Shown: in pieces, positions 53,314 through 62,015 of the stretch
Position numbering within the stretch: the stretch's first letter is position 1
How the letters are laid out: the number at the start of each line of letters is the position of its first letter
Source: Ochromonas danica
Taxonomy: Eukaryota; Sar; Chrysophyceae; Chromulinales; Chromulinaceae
Direction of reading: 5' to 3'
NCBI GenBank assembly: GCA_015146655.1
Contig: VKHL01000027.1
Location: 124,001-188,000, forward strand
Length of the DNA stretch: 64,000 nucleotides
Notes under the pieces: generated by a model
What the model was told of the DNA's origin: nothing
Databases searched by the model: none
What the model saw: the letters and a program-made list of their open reading frames with translations, nothing else
Program-made: the position numbers and the translations under genes

Positions 53314-55076
53314 ATGATGGCTGATTATGGTCGAGAACTATTTGATCTAATATCTCGTGGAGATGAAGGAGCTGTACAAGCCTATCTAAAGCGGCACTCT
53401 CGTCGTCTCCACGTCTTCCTAGACTGGGCGAACAACAGCTTTGGCGAGGTGAGGAAGAATCACTTACTTTATCTACTGCCTGCGGTGATTGTGTTTGATC
53501 CATTGTGTGATCTTGTCTGATGTTCATGTCAATGCGATCTATTGAGCAGTGCGGAGAGACGGCCTTGCAATGCGCTGCCAGGAAAGGTCTCTTGGCAATC
53601 GTGCAGATGCTGGTGGAAGCTGGCGCTAAGATTAACAGCAAGGACTGGGTAATAATCTTCCATCCTCCTCCTGCTCCTGCTCCTCCTGTTGCTCTGTTTC
53701 TATCACGACTTATCACTGCTTCGTGCTTGCTATGAGGATAGAAGCAGCGGACCGCGTTGTGGAAGGCGAGAGAACGCGGGCATGAAGAAGTGGTGGTCTA
53801 TTTGCTGTCCATGGGTGCCATAGATACACCCGTCCCTCCTCCTTCTCCTCCTCCTCCACCACCACCTCCTCCTCCTTCTCCTCCTGATACCTCGACGAGT
53901 ATATCCTCTGAGAAAGACGAAATTCGTGTAGCCAAAGAAAAGAGAGCATCTACTCGGCGTTCTCCTACCAAGTCACGCGATAAAGAAGAGTGTCATGATG
54001 TGGAGGTCCAATGCCAGGCATGGGAAAGCTCAGCAGAGTTTAGTCCAGACACACCCGTCGCTCAGGCACTTTCCTCGACTTGCTCCACTGAGCCATCCAC
54101 ACCGCCTTCTTCCTGCGTGCTATCACAAAAGCAATACGAAGAAGATCAGATTGAAGAAGGGAGAGATGGTGAGGAGGTAGCACCACAGCACCAGGTGACA
54201 GGCGAGTGCTTGCTATTCGATCCTCGCCTGCTCTGCACTGGACGCGATCTTCTCGAACAGAATGAGATTCGAAGCAAAGAGTGCCTGTTAACTTATTATG
54301 AAAGTCTGCAATATGGCATGCATTGTGCCTTACAGGCTAGTCTGACTCTGTCTGCAGACTTGTTCACGACCAATTCCTCCAGCCCTGCAGAAGCGATGAA
54401 CTTTGTCTCTGGCCTCATCAACACGCCTATTGCCTCTGTAGCATTAAGTGCTGCAGCTAAGGCCACTGACTATCTCTTCACTCGTCAATTGGTGACTGCC
54501 TATGGGCGATTGAAAACATTGAATCCCGCTGCCGACCCCATACAAGAAAGTCTATTTGTGGAGATGTTAGCGAGGAAAATGACAATCGAATTCCAATATG
54601 TTCTTCGGTCCTTATCTTCAGTAGACAACAGACAATCCAGCCATGTGATGCCTGGTAAACATGACCTCAATCGATGGCATGCGTTATTAGCAGAGTTGGT
54701 GAAGGACACCTTTTCATTATCAAGAGCAAAAAGTCCAGAGCACATGGCTTCTCAACACTGCCAATGCGTTCTACAGTATATCTTTGCAGGGAAACTACAA
54801 GCATCACCAAGAGAGACTGTGGAGATTATTAACGAGTTGGTGGGAGTTGTTCGCGGTAGCTATGGCTATTCACTTCTCTCCCTCGCTGAAGAGAATCCTC
54901 ACCAAACTGGCAGTACCGCCTCGTCTTCACCACCCAAACCACCCAAACCACCTCGTCGACCATCTGCTAACGAAGTCAAAATATCAGTGGTCGAGAATCC
55001 ACTAAAGTATGACGATGGATTACCCGCAGGAACGAGTTTGGAGTTTAACACAGCCGGTTGCTGTGTAGTAAGTTGA
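53314..55076 (+). CDS. ankyrin-repeat protein with polyproline linker and CaaX box
   Basis: Exons 53314-53448, 53550-53648 and 53748-55076; 520 aa. Exons 2-3 rebuild ankyrin repeats across the splice: CGETALQCAARKGLLAIVQM, then RTALWKARERGHEEVVVYLL. A Pro-run linker (PPPSPPPPPPPPP) and Glu-rich stretch follow, then a helical region (about 270-430; MHCALQASLTLSADLF, LARKMTIEFQYVLRSL) that I do not recognise, a PPKPPKPPRRP motif (possible SH3 ligand) and the C terminus GCCVVS. CVVS fits a CaaX box with Ser last, predicting farnesylation and membrane attachment. Five-prime fragments of this gene occur at 5369-4948 and 50153. Confidence 0.82.
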
Positions 55077-55445
55077 TGTTGAAGTTGAAGTTGGCTTCTT
55101 GTAGCAATTGCCTTTCAAGGCAGTTGCTTGTTGCTGTTGTGATTTTGCTTTACTAAAGATAGTCGAGCCTGAATGGTGTCATAGTGATGTTGAGTGTTTG
55201 TTGGGTTTTACTCGTTTTCATTGTTAGCTAGACTAGTTGCTTTTCGTTTGTGTCATACTGTAGAAGACCTATTAGCTGCAGTATTCCTGTGCTGGACTAG
55301 TTTATTATTGTTGTGTAGTTCAACTATTTCATGTGTTTGAATGAGAATTTCTCGTGGTTTGAGATATTTGTGGGGGCATTAAAAGGCAGATCACTTCAAG
55401 TTACAACCTATGCTATCCTGTCCTATCTATGCCTGCCATCTGAAT
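55077..55445. other. convergent 3' region, no feature seen
   Basis: T-rich 3' flanks of the ankyrin gene (plus) and the CPSF30-like gene (minus). Confidence 0.5.
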
Positions 55446-57659
55446 CTAGCAGTTGTGTTCACTACGAATGCGTTGGATATGATCTCGGAGTTTGCTCACT
55501 GTTCCATGCAAGAGATCCTCATTCTCAGCACTCACATTGAAATGCAATGCCTCTGGCAGCTCTTGCTGTGAAGGTCCTTCATAGAAACCCGAACCCTGTC
55601 CTCTCATACGGATACGAATGGTATTCTTCGATCCAACAGCATCCACAATCGCCATCAGCGCTGAGGCATTGTTACCCAGTAGTCGCTTGCGTATCTCAAA
55701 GAAATTGGGCGTGGAGGGCTCAATATCCACTGGCACAGCCTCCACACAGCGGAAGGGAGGGCGATAAAAGGAAGAAATGCTGTTCATGACAGAGGCATTA
55801 TTTGTTTGGCCGCCGCCGCCGCCTCCACCGCCACGATGACCTCCACGTCCTCCTCCTCTGCCTCCCCCACCACCTCCCCCGCCACCGCCTCCTCCCATCA
55901 TACTGAAAGGTTGAACACCTGGGAAGTTCGTCTTGGCTTTACGAAGGAAGAGCTTGATCAAACTCTTCGTATGTGGCAGACCAATGCGACCCAGTGTCTG
56001 CGCATATTCTCCCAAAGCACTGTAGAGCTCGGGATCGTGGATAGGCACGACGACTGGCGGACAATCCAGGGCAGGACGAATGGGGAATTGGTAGGGAAGC
56101 ATACTCTGCCCTCCTCTTCGACCTCCACCGCCTGCCTGAGCTCCAGCCCAGCCTTGGAAAGCGGAAGGATCCATGTTCATGACCGCTTTGGAAGTTGTGA
56201 AGAAGATGCCGAGCATGACTTGCATCTGAACATCGAAAAGGAAGATGGGCATGTTGGGCGGAATAGTCTCCTTATCCTGGAACTCTGCTGGCAACCCACA
56301 AAGCATTCTACCTAACATCTCTTCAATCTCCACGGGACCACCACAAACAATGAAAGCGGGATGCAGTCCAGTGTAGTTCTCCAAGGCAGCAAGTCCATCC
56401 GTGGGGATGTGACGGGCATGACCAGGCACGGCAGTGAGCAGCACACCTTTCTCATTCACTGCCCATCCTGCACGTTCCACCCAATCTTCTGCAAAGAGAA
56501 CGTCAGGATGCAAAAAGTACGGCACTGCACGAGCAGCAGGGAAGTATTCGCCCGTGGCATTGCCATGCGTGGAGATATCACTCAAACGAATATTCTTCTC
56601 GGCCAATTCAATCTCTCGCGACCAGTCCCAGATAGGCTTACGATAGGCGGTAAAGAGCATATCCAAACCAGCACGATTTTCAAATCGTCCATCTGTGCTT
56701 GAACGACCCACAAACATGCCAGAGGAGCCCAGCTTCAGTTGAGCCACAGTTCGCAAGGAGATTCGCATGGTTCGCAGCCACTGTACTTGGAATTCAGGAC
56801 TCAATGGGCTGGAACCAGAAGGAATGGGGCCACCCAAACGAGCTACACCATAGATTCCACGTAAGGGACGAACAGAGAAGTATATAATGACATGATCACA
56901 AGACCGATACGCAGCATTCATTTCCCCAATTAATCGACTTGGTGCAGCCCATACACCACGACGACGTGAGATGGTTAACGAACGTAAATCAGGTGCTTGC
57001 AAGATGAAGAAAGAACAACGTGAACTCTGTGGGACAGGTAGTTCAAGACTTGGTTCCATACGACCTCGTGTGGGATCGTGAATGTCGGCATCAAAGAGGA
57101 ACTCTGCATTAGGCTGGAAGCCTTCATTAATGTCATCTTCACCGTGTGCATAGTGACATTCATCTCCAAAAGGACAGTTATTGTTCAGTAACCAATGTGT
57201 GCAGAGTGTGACTTTGTAGTTGTCGTTGGGTTGGCCTGTTTTCAACTTTTTGCCCGTTTGCGCTTGACTGGCACTGATGACCTCAAAGACTGCCTCGACA
57301 GGACACTGTTCAGGTGTGCGCTTGACATGTCGACGACCACACTTAGGTCCATTATAACAGAAACCTTGTCGATAGAAGACGCATTCTTCCAATTCCTCAT
57401 CTGCCACGTGTTTCAGCGGACAGTTTTTGATTTTACATTGTTTGCCATGCTTACACGGCGGCATTTTGTTCTTATCTAGCTTATGCAAGTAGGAACAATG
57501 AATGCCATTGAAGCATAGACCGAGCAGCCAATGCCTGCAGACGATGACACGATGTTTTTGGTCACCCACTTTGAAGGAGCCGATCTCTGAGTGAATTGTG
57601 TCATCTGTGATTTTGGGTAAGACACGTTCCACATCTTTCTCAAAATCAAATTCTGTCAT
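55446..57659 (-). CDS. CPSF30: CPSF30-YTH protein with added DCD-like and KH-like domains
   Basis: Single exon, 737 aa. Four CCCH zinc fingers (CRHWLLGLCFNGIHCSYLH; CKHGKQCKIKNCPLKH; CVFYRQGFCYNGPKCGRRH; CTHWLLNNNCPFGDECHYAH) in the first ~175 aa resemble CPSF30/YTH1. A YTH domain (about 213-330) has CSFFILQA, RRRGVWAAP, VIIYFSVRPLRGIYGVARL and QVQWL, including aromatic-cage-type Trp residues. About 395-570 resembles a DCD domain (FIVCGGPVEIEEMLGRMLCG, IFLFDVQMQVMLGIFF). A Gly-rich linker precedes a KH-like C terminus (RIRMRGQGSGFYEGP, LHFNVSAENEDLL). CPSF30 fused to YTH is known from plants and apicomplexans and links m6A to poly(A)-site choice; the two further domains are the unusual part. 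Divergent from the transporter. Confidence 0.85.
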   Translation of the reverse strand: MTEFDFEKDVERVLPKITDDTIHSEIGSFKVGDQKHRVIVCRHWLLGLCFNGIHCSYLHKLDKNKMPPCKHGKQCKIKNCPLKHVADEELEECVFYRQGFCYNGPKCGRRHVKRTPEQCPVEAVFEVISASQAQTGKKLKTGQPNDNYKVTLCTHWLLNNNCPFGDECHYAHGEDDINEGFQPNAEFLFDADIHDPTRGRMEPSLELPVPQSSRCSFFILQAPDLRSLTISRRRGVWAAPSRLIGEMNAAYRSCDHVIIYFSVRPLRGIYGVARLGGPIPSGSSPLSPEFQVQWLRTMRISLRTVAQLKLGSSGMFVGRSSTDGRFENRAGLDMLFTAYRKPIWDWSREIELAEKNIRLSDISTHGNATGEYFPAARAVPYFLHPDVLFAEDWVERAGWAVNEKGVLLTAVPGHARHIPTDGLAALENYTGLHPAFIVCGGPVEIEEMLGRMLCGLPAEFQDKETIPPNMPIFLFDVQMQVMLGIFFTTSKAVMNMDPSAFQGWAGAQAGGGGRRGGQSMLPYQFPIRPALDCPPVVVPIHDPELYSALGEYAQTLGRIGLPHTKSLIKLFLRKAKTNFPGVQPFSMMGGGGGGGGGGGGRGGGRGGHRGGGGGGGGQTNNASVMNSISSFYRPPFRCVEAVPVDIEPSTPNFFEIRKRLLGNNASALMAIVDAVGSKNTIRIRMRGQGSGFYEGPSQQELPEALHFNVSAENEDLLHGTVSKLRDHIQRIRSEHNC

Positions 57660-57983
57660 GACTAACTAACTAACTAAATCCAAAGGCCTAACCCAAACTC
57701 TCCAAGGTCAATGTTTGACAAGGTCCTTGGGGTTATCTCTTGATTTGTTTTCTTTCTTCTCCAACAGAGAGACTATTATTACTTCCCACGCTATTATTAT
57801 AGACCACGCTATTATTGCCATGCGAGGGGAAATAGGATCTACTTCTCCAGATTTTAGCCCTTTGGGGTAAGTTCTGCTGTGGGGGGTGATGATTAGCAAT
57901 GAGAAGTTTTTCGAATCTGTTGCCTTGCAGTTGAACTTTCTGACACGTTCTACTTCTCCTTCTCCTTCTACATCTGTACTAAG
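57660..57983. promoter_or_regulatory. divergent intergenic region
   Basis: 324 bp between the starts of the CPSF30-like gene (minus) and the transporter (plus), with ACTA-type repeats next to the former (CTAACTAACTAACTAAA) and pyrimidine-rich sequence next to the latter. No named element. Confidence 0.45.
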
Positions 57984-59438
57984 ATGTCAGAGTTGTCAAT
58001 AGAGAAGAAGCAAGTCATCCCTGCAGACACTTCGCCACGTGTCTTCCTGTGCCGCTATTTGCTGTTCATGGCGATGGGCGCGGGGGCCAATTGGGTCTTC
58101 CCCACGGCACTCTCCCAGCAGATCCCCTACTTTGAGAACCATCTGCCTGAGGGACTCTGCCTAGCCACCTACATGAACGCCACCACTAACTTGGGCTTCC
58201 TGCTGGTGGTGGTCTACCTCTACGGCATCACCCAGTGGCGCACCCTGCTGGACTACCACTATGCCATTCCAGCTCTCTTAGCGACCTCATCAATAGGCTG
58301 CTTCCTCGCAGCTGGGGTCTACTCCATCACAGTGGACGGCATCTCTCTGCTATTGTATGTCTGTTGTCTCGTGGGTGGATCTGTGGGATGTCTTGCTGGA
58401 GTCATTATGAATCCTTTCATGACCTCCTATGAGAACTCTTATATTAGTGCTGCACGTAGTGGTGGTAGTGGATTAATCCTCTTCACTGCCTTGTTAGCCT
58501 TGGCACAGAATCCCGGCGCATCCCATCCGCGATTCTCCACGGCAGCCTATTTGAGCATCTTTGGAGCGTTGTTGATCTTCCCACTCATTGCGTATTACTA
58601 CATCATCAAGTATCAGATAGGTCTGCGTCCAGAGGGTCAGCAGCAGCAGCGGGAGCATCAGCAAGGGGAGGAGGGTAACGTGGAGTTGGAGACAATGACG
58701 ACCAATCCAGTGCACCACAGCGCTCTGCCTGTAGACTCTCCGCCTAGCAGTGCTAATAGCAGTGCTAGTGGTGATACTGTCTCTACCACGTCATCCTCGC
58801 AGAATGAAGGCGAAGGTGAGGGCGATGAGAGGATTGTCATCGACGCTGCCCATGTCGCGCATTACAAAATCCTTTACGGGCCATTGACTTGGTTAGAAGC
58901 CAAACTAATCCCTGATAGTGTACATCGACACCGTCCTTGGCTAAGACAGACTCTTCCATACATGATCACAGTAGGATGGGTGAATTTCAATACCTGGGGT
59001 ATCATTTGTGCGATGATTCCCTTTGCCATTGCCAATGCATCCAATGGCAGCGGATCTTTGAATTTGTCAATCGCTTACCAATTGAGTGCATTTCTTCTCG
59101 TCTTAGGAGATCTATCTACTACGATGATCAAGTTCCCTATCTTCCCTTGTGTGCTGATCTTCACGGGTTGTTGTTTCATCGTCTATGCTGCAGCATTAGG
59201 AGCGCCGGGTTTCCAAACCTCCGCAGCTGCGCCGTTGCTAATCATGATCTATGCCATTGAACGCTTTGTTGAAGCACATGTAGTGACTAGTTCTTATCGT
59301 GCAGTTGCCACAGATATCCCCTTGGAATATCGCCAGACAGCTTCGAGAGCCGTTGGGGTTTGCGATCAGGTCAGCACGGCTGTGGGCACGCTGCTGTCTA
59401 CCCTCGTAGTGAGTCTTCTCTTTTCTTGTGGTAGCTGA
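57984..59438 (+). CDS. multi-pass transporter, SLC52 (riboflavin) type
   Basis: Single exon, 484 aa, about ten hydrophobic helices with a Ser/Glu/Gln-rich cytosolic loop in the middle (about 215-290). The order resembles SLC52: an early helix then FENHLPEGLCLATYMNATTNLG (the LPEG...YL region), a helix with FMTSY, RSGGSGLILFTALLALAQ (compare GEGLSALVPALLALAQ), and near the end RAVGVCDQVSTAVGTLLSTL (compare the WCGAAVQLGSLLGALL helix). Expected substrate riboflavin at the plasma membrane, by family. An ENT/SLC29-type carrier is the main alternative. Convergent with PRMT5 (172 bp gap). Confidence 0.55.
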   Translation: MSELSIEKKQVIPADTSPRVFLCRYLLFMAMGAGANWVFPTALSQQIPYFENHLPEGLCLATYMNATTNLGFLLVVVYLYGITQWRTLLDYHYAIPALLATSSIGCFLAAGVYSITVDGISLLLYVCCLVGGSVGCLAGVIMNPFMTSYENSYISAARSGGSGLILFTALLALAQNPGASHPRFSTAAYLSIFGALLIFPLIAYYYIIKYQIGLRPEGQQQQREHQQGEEGNVELETMTTNPVHHSALPVDSPPSSANSSASGDTVSTTSSSQNEGEGEGDERIVIDAAHVAHYKILYGPLTWLEAKLIPDSVHRHRPWLRQTLPYMITVGWVNFNTWGIICAMIPFAIANASNGSGSLNLSIAYQLSAFLLVLGDLSTTMIKFPIFPCVLIFTGCCFIVYAAALGAPGFQTSAAAPLLIMIYAIERFVEAHVVTSSYRAVATDIPLEYRQTASRAVGVCDQVSTAVGTLLSTLVVSLLFSCGS

Positions 59439-59609
59439 GCTGAGCTGTGTGGTGACAGTGACAACTGTATTCATGTCATGCTACCTGTCGTAGTGATAAG
59501 AGTAGAGCAGGTGGATGATGACGATGATGGCGATGATGATGATGATGATGATGATGTCATTATGTTTGAATGTATTGTGTTTACTAATCGATTCCTTTCA
59601 GAACTCATC

Positions 59610-61715
59610 TTACAAGCTCACAGAATATGCTTTACCATCAACATTTTGAATGGCCAGCTGATGTAAGACAACAGTGCTTCCTTCTGATACAACCGCAGGA
59701 TTGGCCAAGGAAGCACTCCATTCATACCACATCTTGTTGTGCTCTTCACTGCAGCGCCAGACCTGTGCGACCACTTCTTGTCCTTTACACACAGTCAAAG
59801 GACTTGTAATAGGAAGAAAAGCTGGAAACCATGAAAACATTCCACGCGAATGATCTACGGGTAGAGTAGACAATGTGATATCCCCGTATAGTCGACATGT
59901 GAAATAACCCGCGAATCCATGCACGATCCCTGCTGCTTGGTCAATAGAGAAGCGTAGTTCTTTATACTGTGTTAGTGACGAGTTTATAGAGGCACGAGAA
60001 GGTGAAGAAGCGACAGGATGGTCGAAATGGAAAGTCTCTTGCGGTTCTGCCAATGGCGCGAAACTCTCCATTTGCACGACAAACAGACGATCAAGACTTG
60101 ACAGTCGAGCATGCATCCACAACTTACTGCTTGCAATAGGTGCTAGATAAGAAGTATAACTTTGAGGTATCATTACTCCTCCTTCCTCATCGAGTAGATA
60201 TTGAATGCTATTAAGACATTCTGGTGATGCTTCATTGTCTCCAAAGGAACCCAACAACTCAGACACTATAACATCCATCTTGTCTTGGAATAACTCAGCT
60301 AGTTTAGAGTCTTGACTACAACGAACTGCAAGATGACGCATATCTGCATGGACAATTGTAACCAATCCTTCGTTAATCTCATTCGCAAAGCGATTGCGTA
60401 AAGTGATTACAGCGTTAGCATTCTTCTCCACTGCCACTAACTGAAGCTGCCACCATTGTTTTCGTTGTTTCTTCACTGTTGTTGTCTCATCTTGGAGTTG
60501 TTGGAAACGCTGTAAAGTAGCTGCAATGAGAGGTCCACGACCTGGTCCAACCACAAGCACACGCATCGCCTGTTGACCTTGCTGCCCGTTGCCAGCAGAA
60601 GTTAGCATTCTACTAGCCATGCGATCTTTCATAGCCTGGTAAAGTGCATCCGAGTAGCTTTGATATTTCACAGGATCAGCTTCCATCATGCGATAAGTCA
60701 CAGAGTCTAGATTGACACATAATGGATCTAATGGACTCAACAGATTGTCCGCATAATTTCGATTGAATTGATCGCGTAGTTTCTCTTCTTTAGATCGATT
60801 CAACTTCACTAATCGAGGCAAACGCTCAAGATAGTTAACATAGCTCAAGACACGATCATCATAGACAGGATCTCCACGTAAGATGATATGTGCATGACGT
60901 TGTACAGCCAGCCAATAGAGTAAATGACGCAATGATCTGGACATTTTCAACCCTTCTTCACCTCTTACAAACAACGTTGTAGGGACGATGACTGCTTTGA
61001 CAGGCTCTGCTGCCCATAGCTGTATCATAGGGTGAGATGAGAAGTCAGTAGGCGAGTGACCAGGGAGAAGTTCTAAAACAACGCCAAGCTTGACGTCATG
61101 GTCTGTTGCTTGGCGTAATCGATTCCAACCTTGCCAATCTTGGGCGAGATGGTTACTATTGAGAGATATCTGAACCCAAATTTGAGGTGAAGAAGAGGAA
61201 GAAGAAGAGCGAGAGAGTAATTGTGCAATCAGTCGAAATGCTTGACAGTCCAAAGCATTCGCCAAGGGATGACTGGAGAAGATGACAGATTGAAGTCCTA
61301 AATGACATGCATAGGCATACTCTTCACGAAAGGCTGCTTCAGACTTGGCTCTTATAACAGGATGAGAAGAGTCAAGATGGATCCACGAGGAGAACTGGCC
61401 AATAACGTGAGCGACCCAATCGTCATGATCCAGGAGGAACTCACTTCTTGTCAATGTGCCTTGCAATGTGTTGTGTTGTGTCCTATCCAATGGTCTCCTA
61501 TAGCGTGGGTGGAAGAGTGGTAAGGTGACAAAGTTCTGATTCGTCTGTCCTGCCAATGCGATGGCTTCGTCCAATTGGGCTGGTGGACGACGCCATTCAG
61601 AGCCCACAACAATACGAGGGAGAGGGTCAGTAGCAAGAGACTCAGAATACGAGGGAGAAGCTGTAGAGGCAGCTTTGGAGCCCTTGGGTCGACTTCTCTT
61701 GGCAGGCAGACGCAT
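59610..61715 (-). CDS. PRMT5: type II protein arginine methyltransferase PRMT5
   Basis: 701 aa; the start MRLPAKRSRP is chosen because upstream in-frame codons come from an (AAATC)n leader. The TIM-barrel N-terminal half includes GVVLELLPGHSP and WAAEPVKAVIVPT. The methyltransferase half has DPLCVNLDSVTYRMMEADPVKY, the SAM motif VLVVGPGRGPLIAA, VAVEKN and the double-Glu loop SELLGSFGDNEASPECL. The C-terminal beta-barrel ends the protein. All expected catalytic acidic residues are present. Role: symmetric dimethylation of histones and Sm proteins, usually with a MEP50-type partner. Confidence 0.93.
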   Translation of the reverse strand: MRLPAKRSRPKGSKAASTASPSYSESLATDPLPRIVVGSEWRRPPAQLDEAIALAGQTNQNFVTLPLFHPRYRRPLDRTQHNTLQGTLTRSEFLLDHDDWVAHVIGQFSSWIHLDSSHPVIRAKSEAAFREEYAYACHLGLQSVIFSSHPLANALDCQAFRLIAQLLSRSSSSSSSPQIWVQISLNSNHLAQDWQGWNRLRQATDHDVKLGVVLELLPGHSPTDFSSHPMIQLWAAEPVKAVIVPTTLFVRGEEGLKMSRSLRHLLYWLAVQRHAHIILRGDPVYDDRVLSYVNYLERLPRLVKLNRSKEEKLRDQFNRNYADNLLSPLDPLCVNLDSVTYRMMEADPVKYQSYSDALYQAMKDRMASRMLTSAGNGQQGQQAMRVLVVGPGRGPLIAATLQRFQQLQDETTTVKKQRKQWWQLQLVAVEKNANAVITLRNRFANEINEGLVTIVHADMRHLAVRCSQDSKLAELFQDKMDVIVSELLGSFGDNEASPECLNSIQYLLDEEGGVMIPQSYTSYLAPIASSKLWMHARLSSLDRLFVVQMESFAPLAEPQETFHFDHPVASSPSRASINSSLTQYKELRFSIDQAAGIVHGFAGYFTCRLYGDITLSTLPVDHSRGMFSWFPAFLPITSPLTVCKGQEVVAQVWRCSEEHNKMWYEWSASLANPAVVSEGSTVVLHQLAIQNVDGKAYSVSL

Positions 61716-62015
61716 TGATTTGATTTGATTTGATGATTTCAACCAAAACCAGCAGATTGTTGGCGGATGAGAAACCACCAATATCCTACTTTAAACCCTC
61801 TTTTGTCACTCAGCAATCTCACCTATGGTCTCGACTAACGAGATTCAATAAGAAGGAGTCTGTCTCACTTATTTAAACACTTAACATAAATACATACTAG
61901 TAGTAGTTGGCAAACAACCTGACATAAGTATGGACCATTGAAATGATTTAGCACAGAGGCAAAGCCTTGAGCAACAACACAAAACTATACGAAAACATAA
62001 AAAGTAATCAAACCA
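61716..62015. other. intergenic with (AAATC)n leader
   Basis: ATCAAATCAAATCAAATCA lies directly 5' of the PRMT5 start (minus strand, about 61714-61735), like the run before 45320. The rest shows no feature. Confidence 0.5.
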
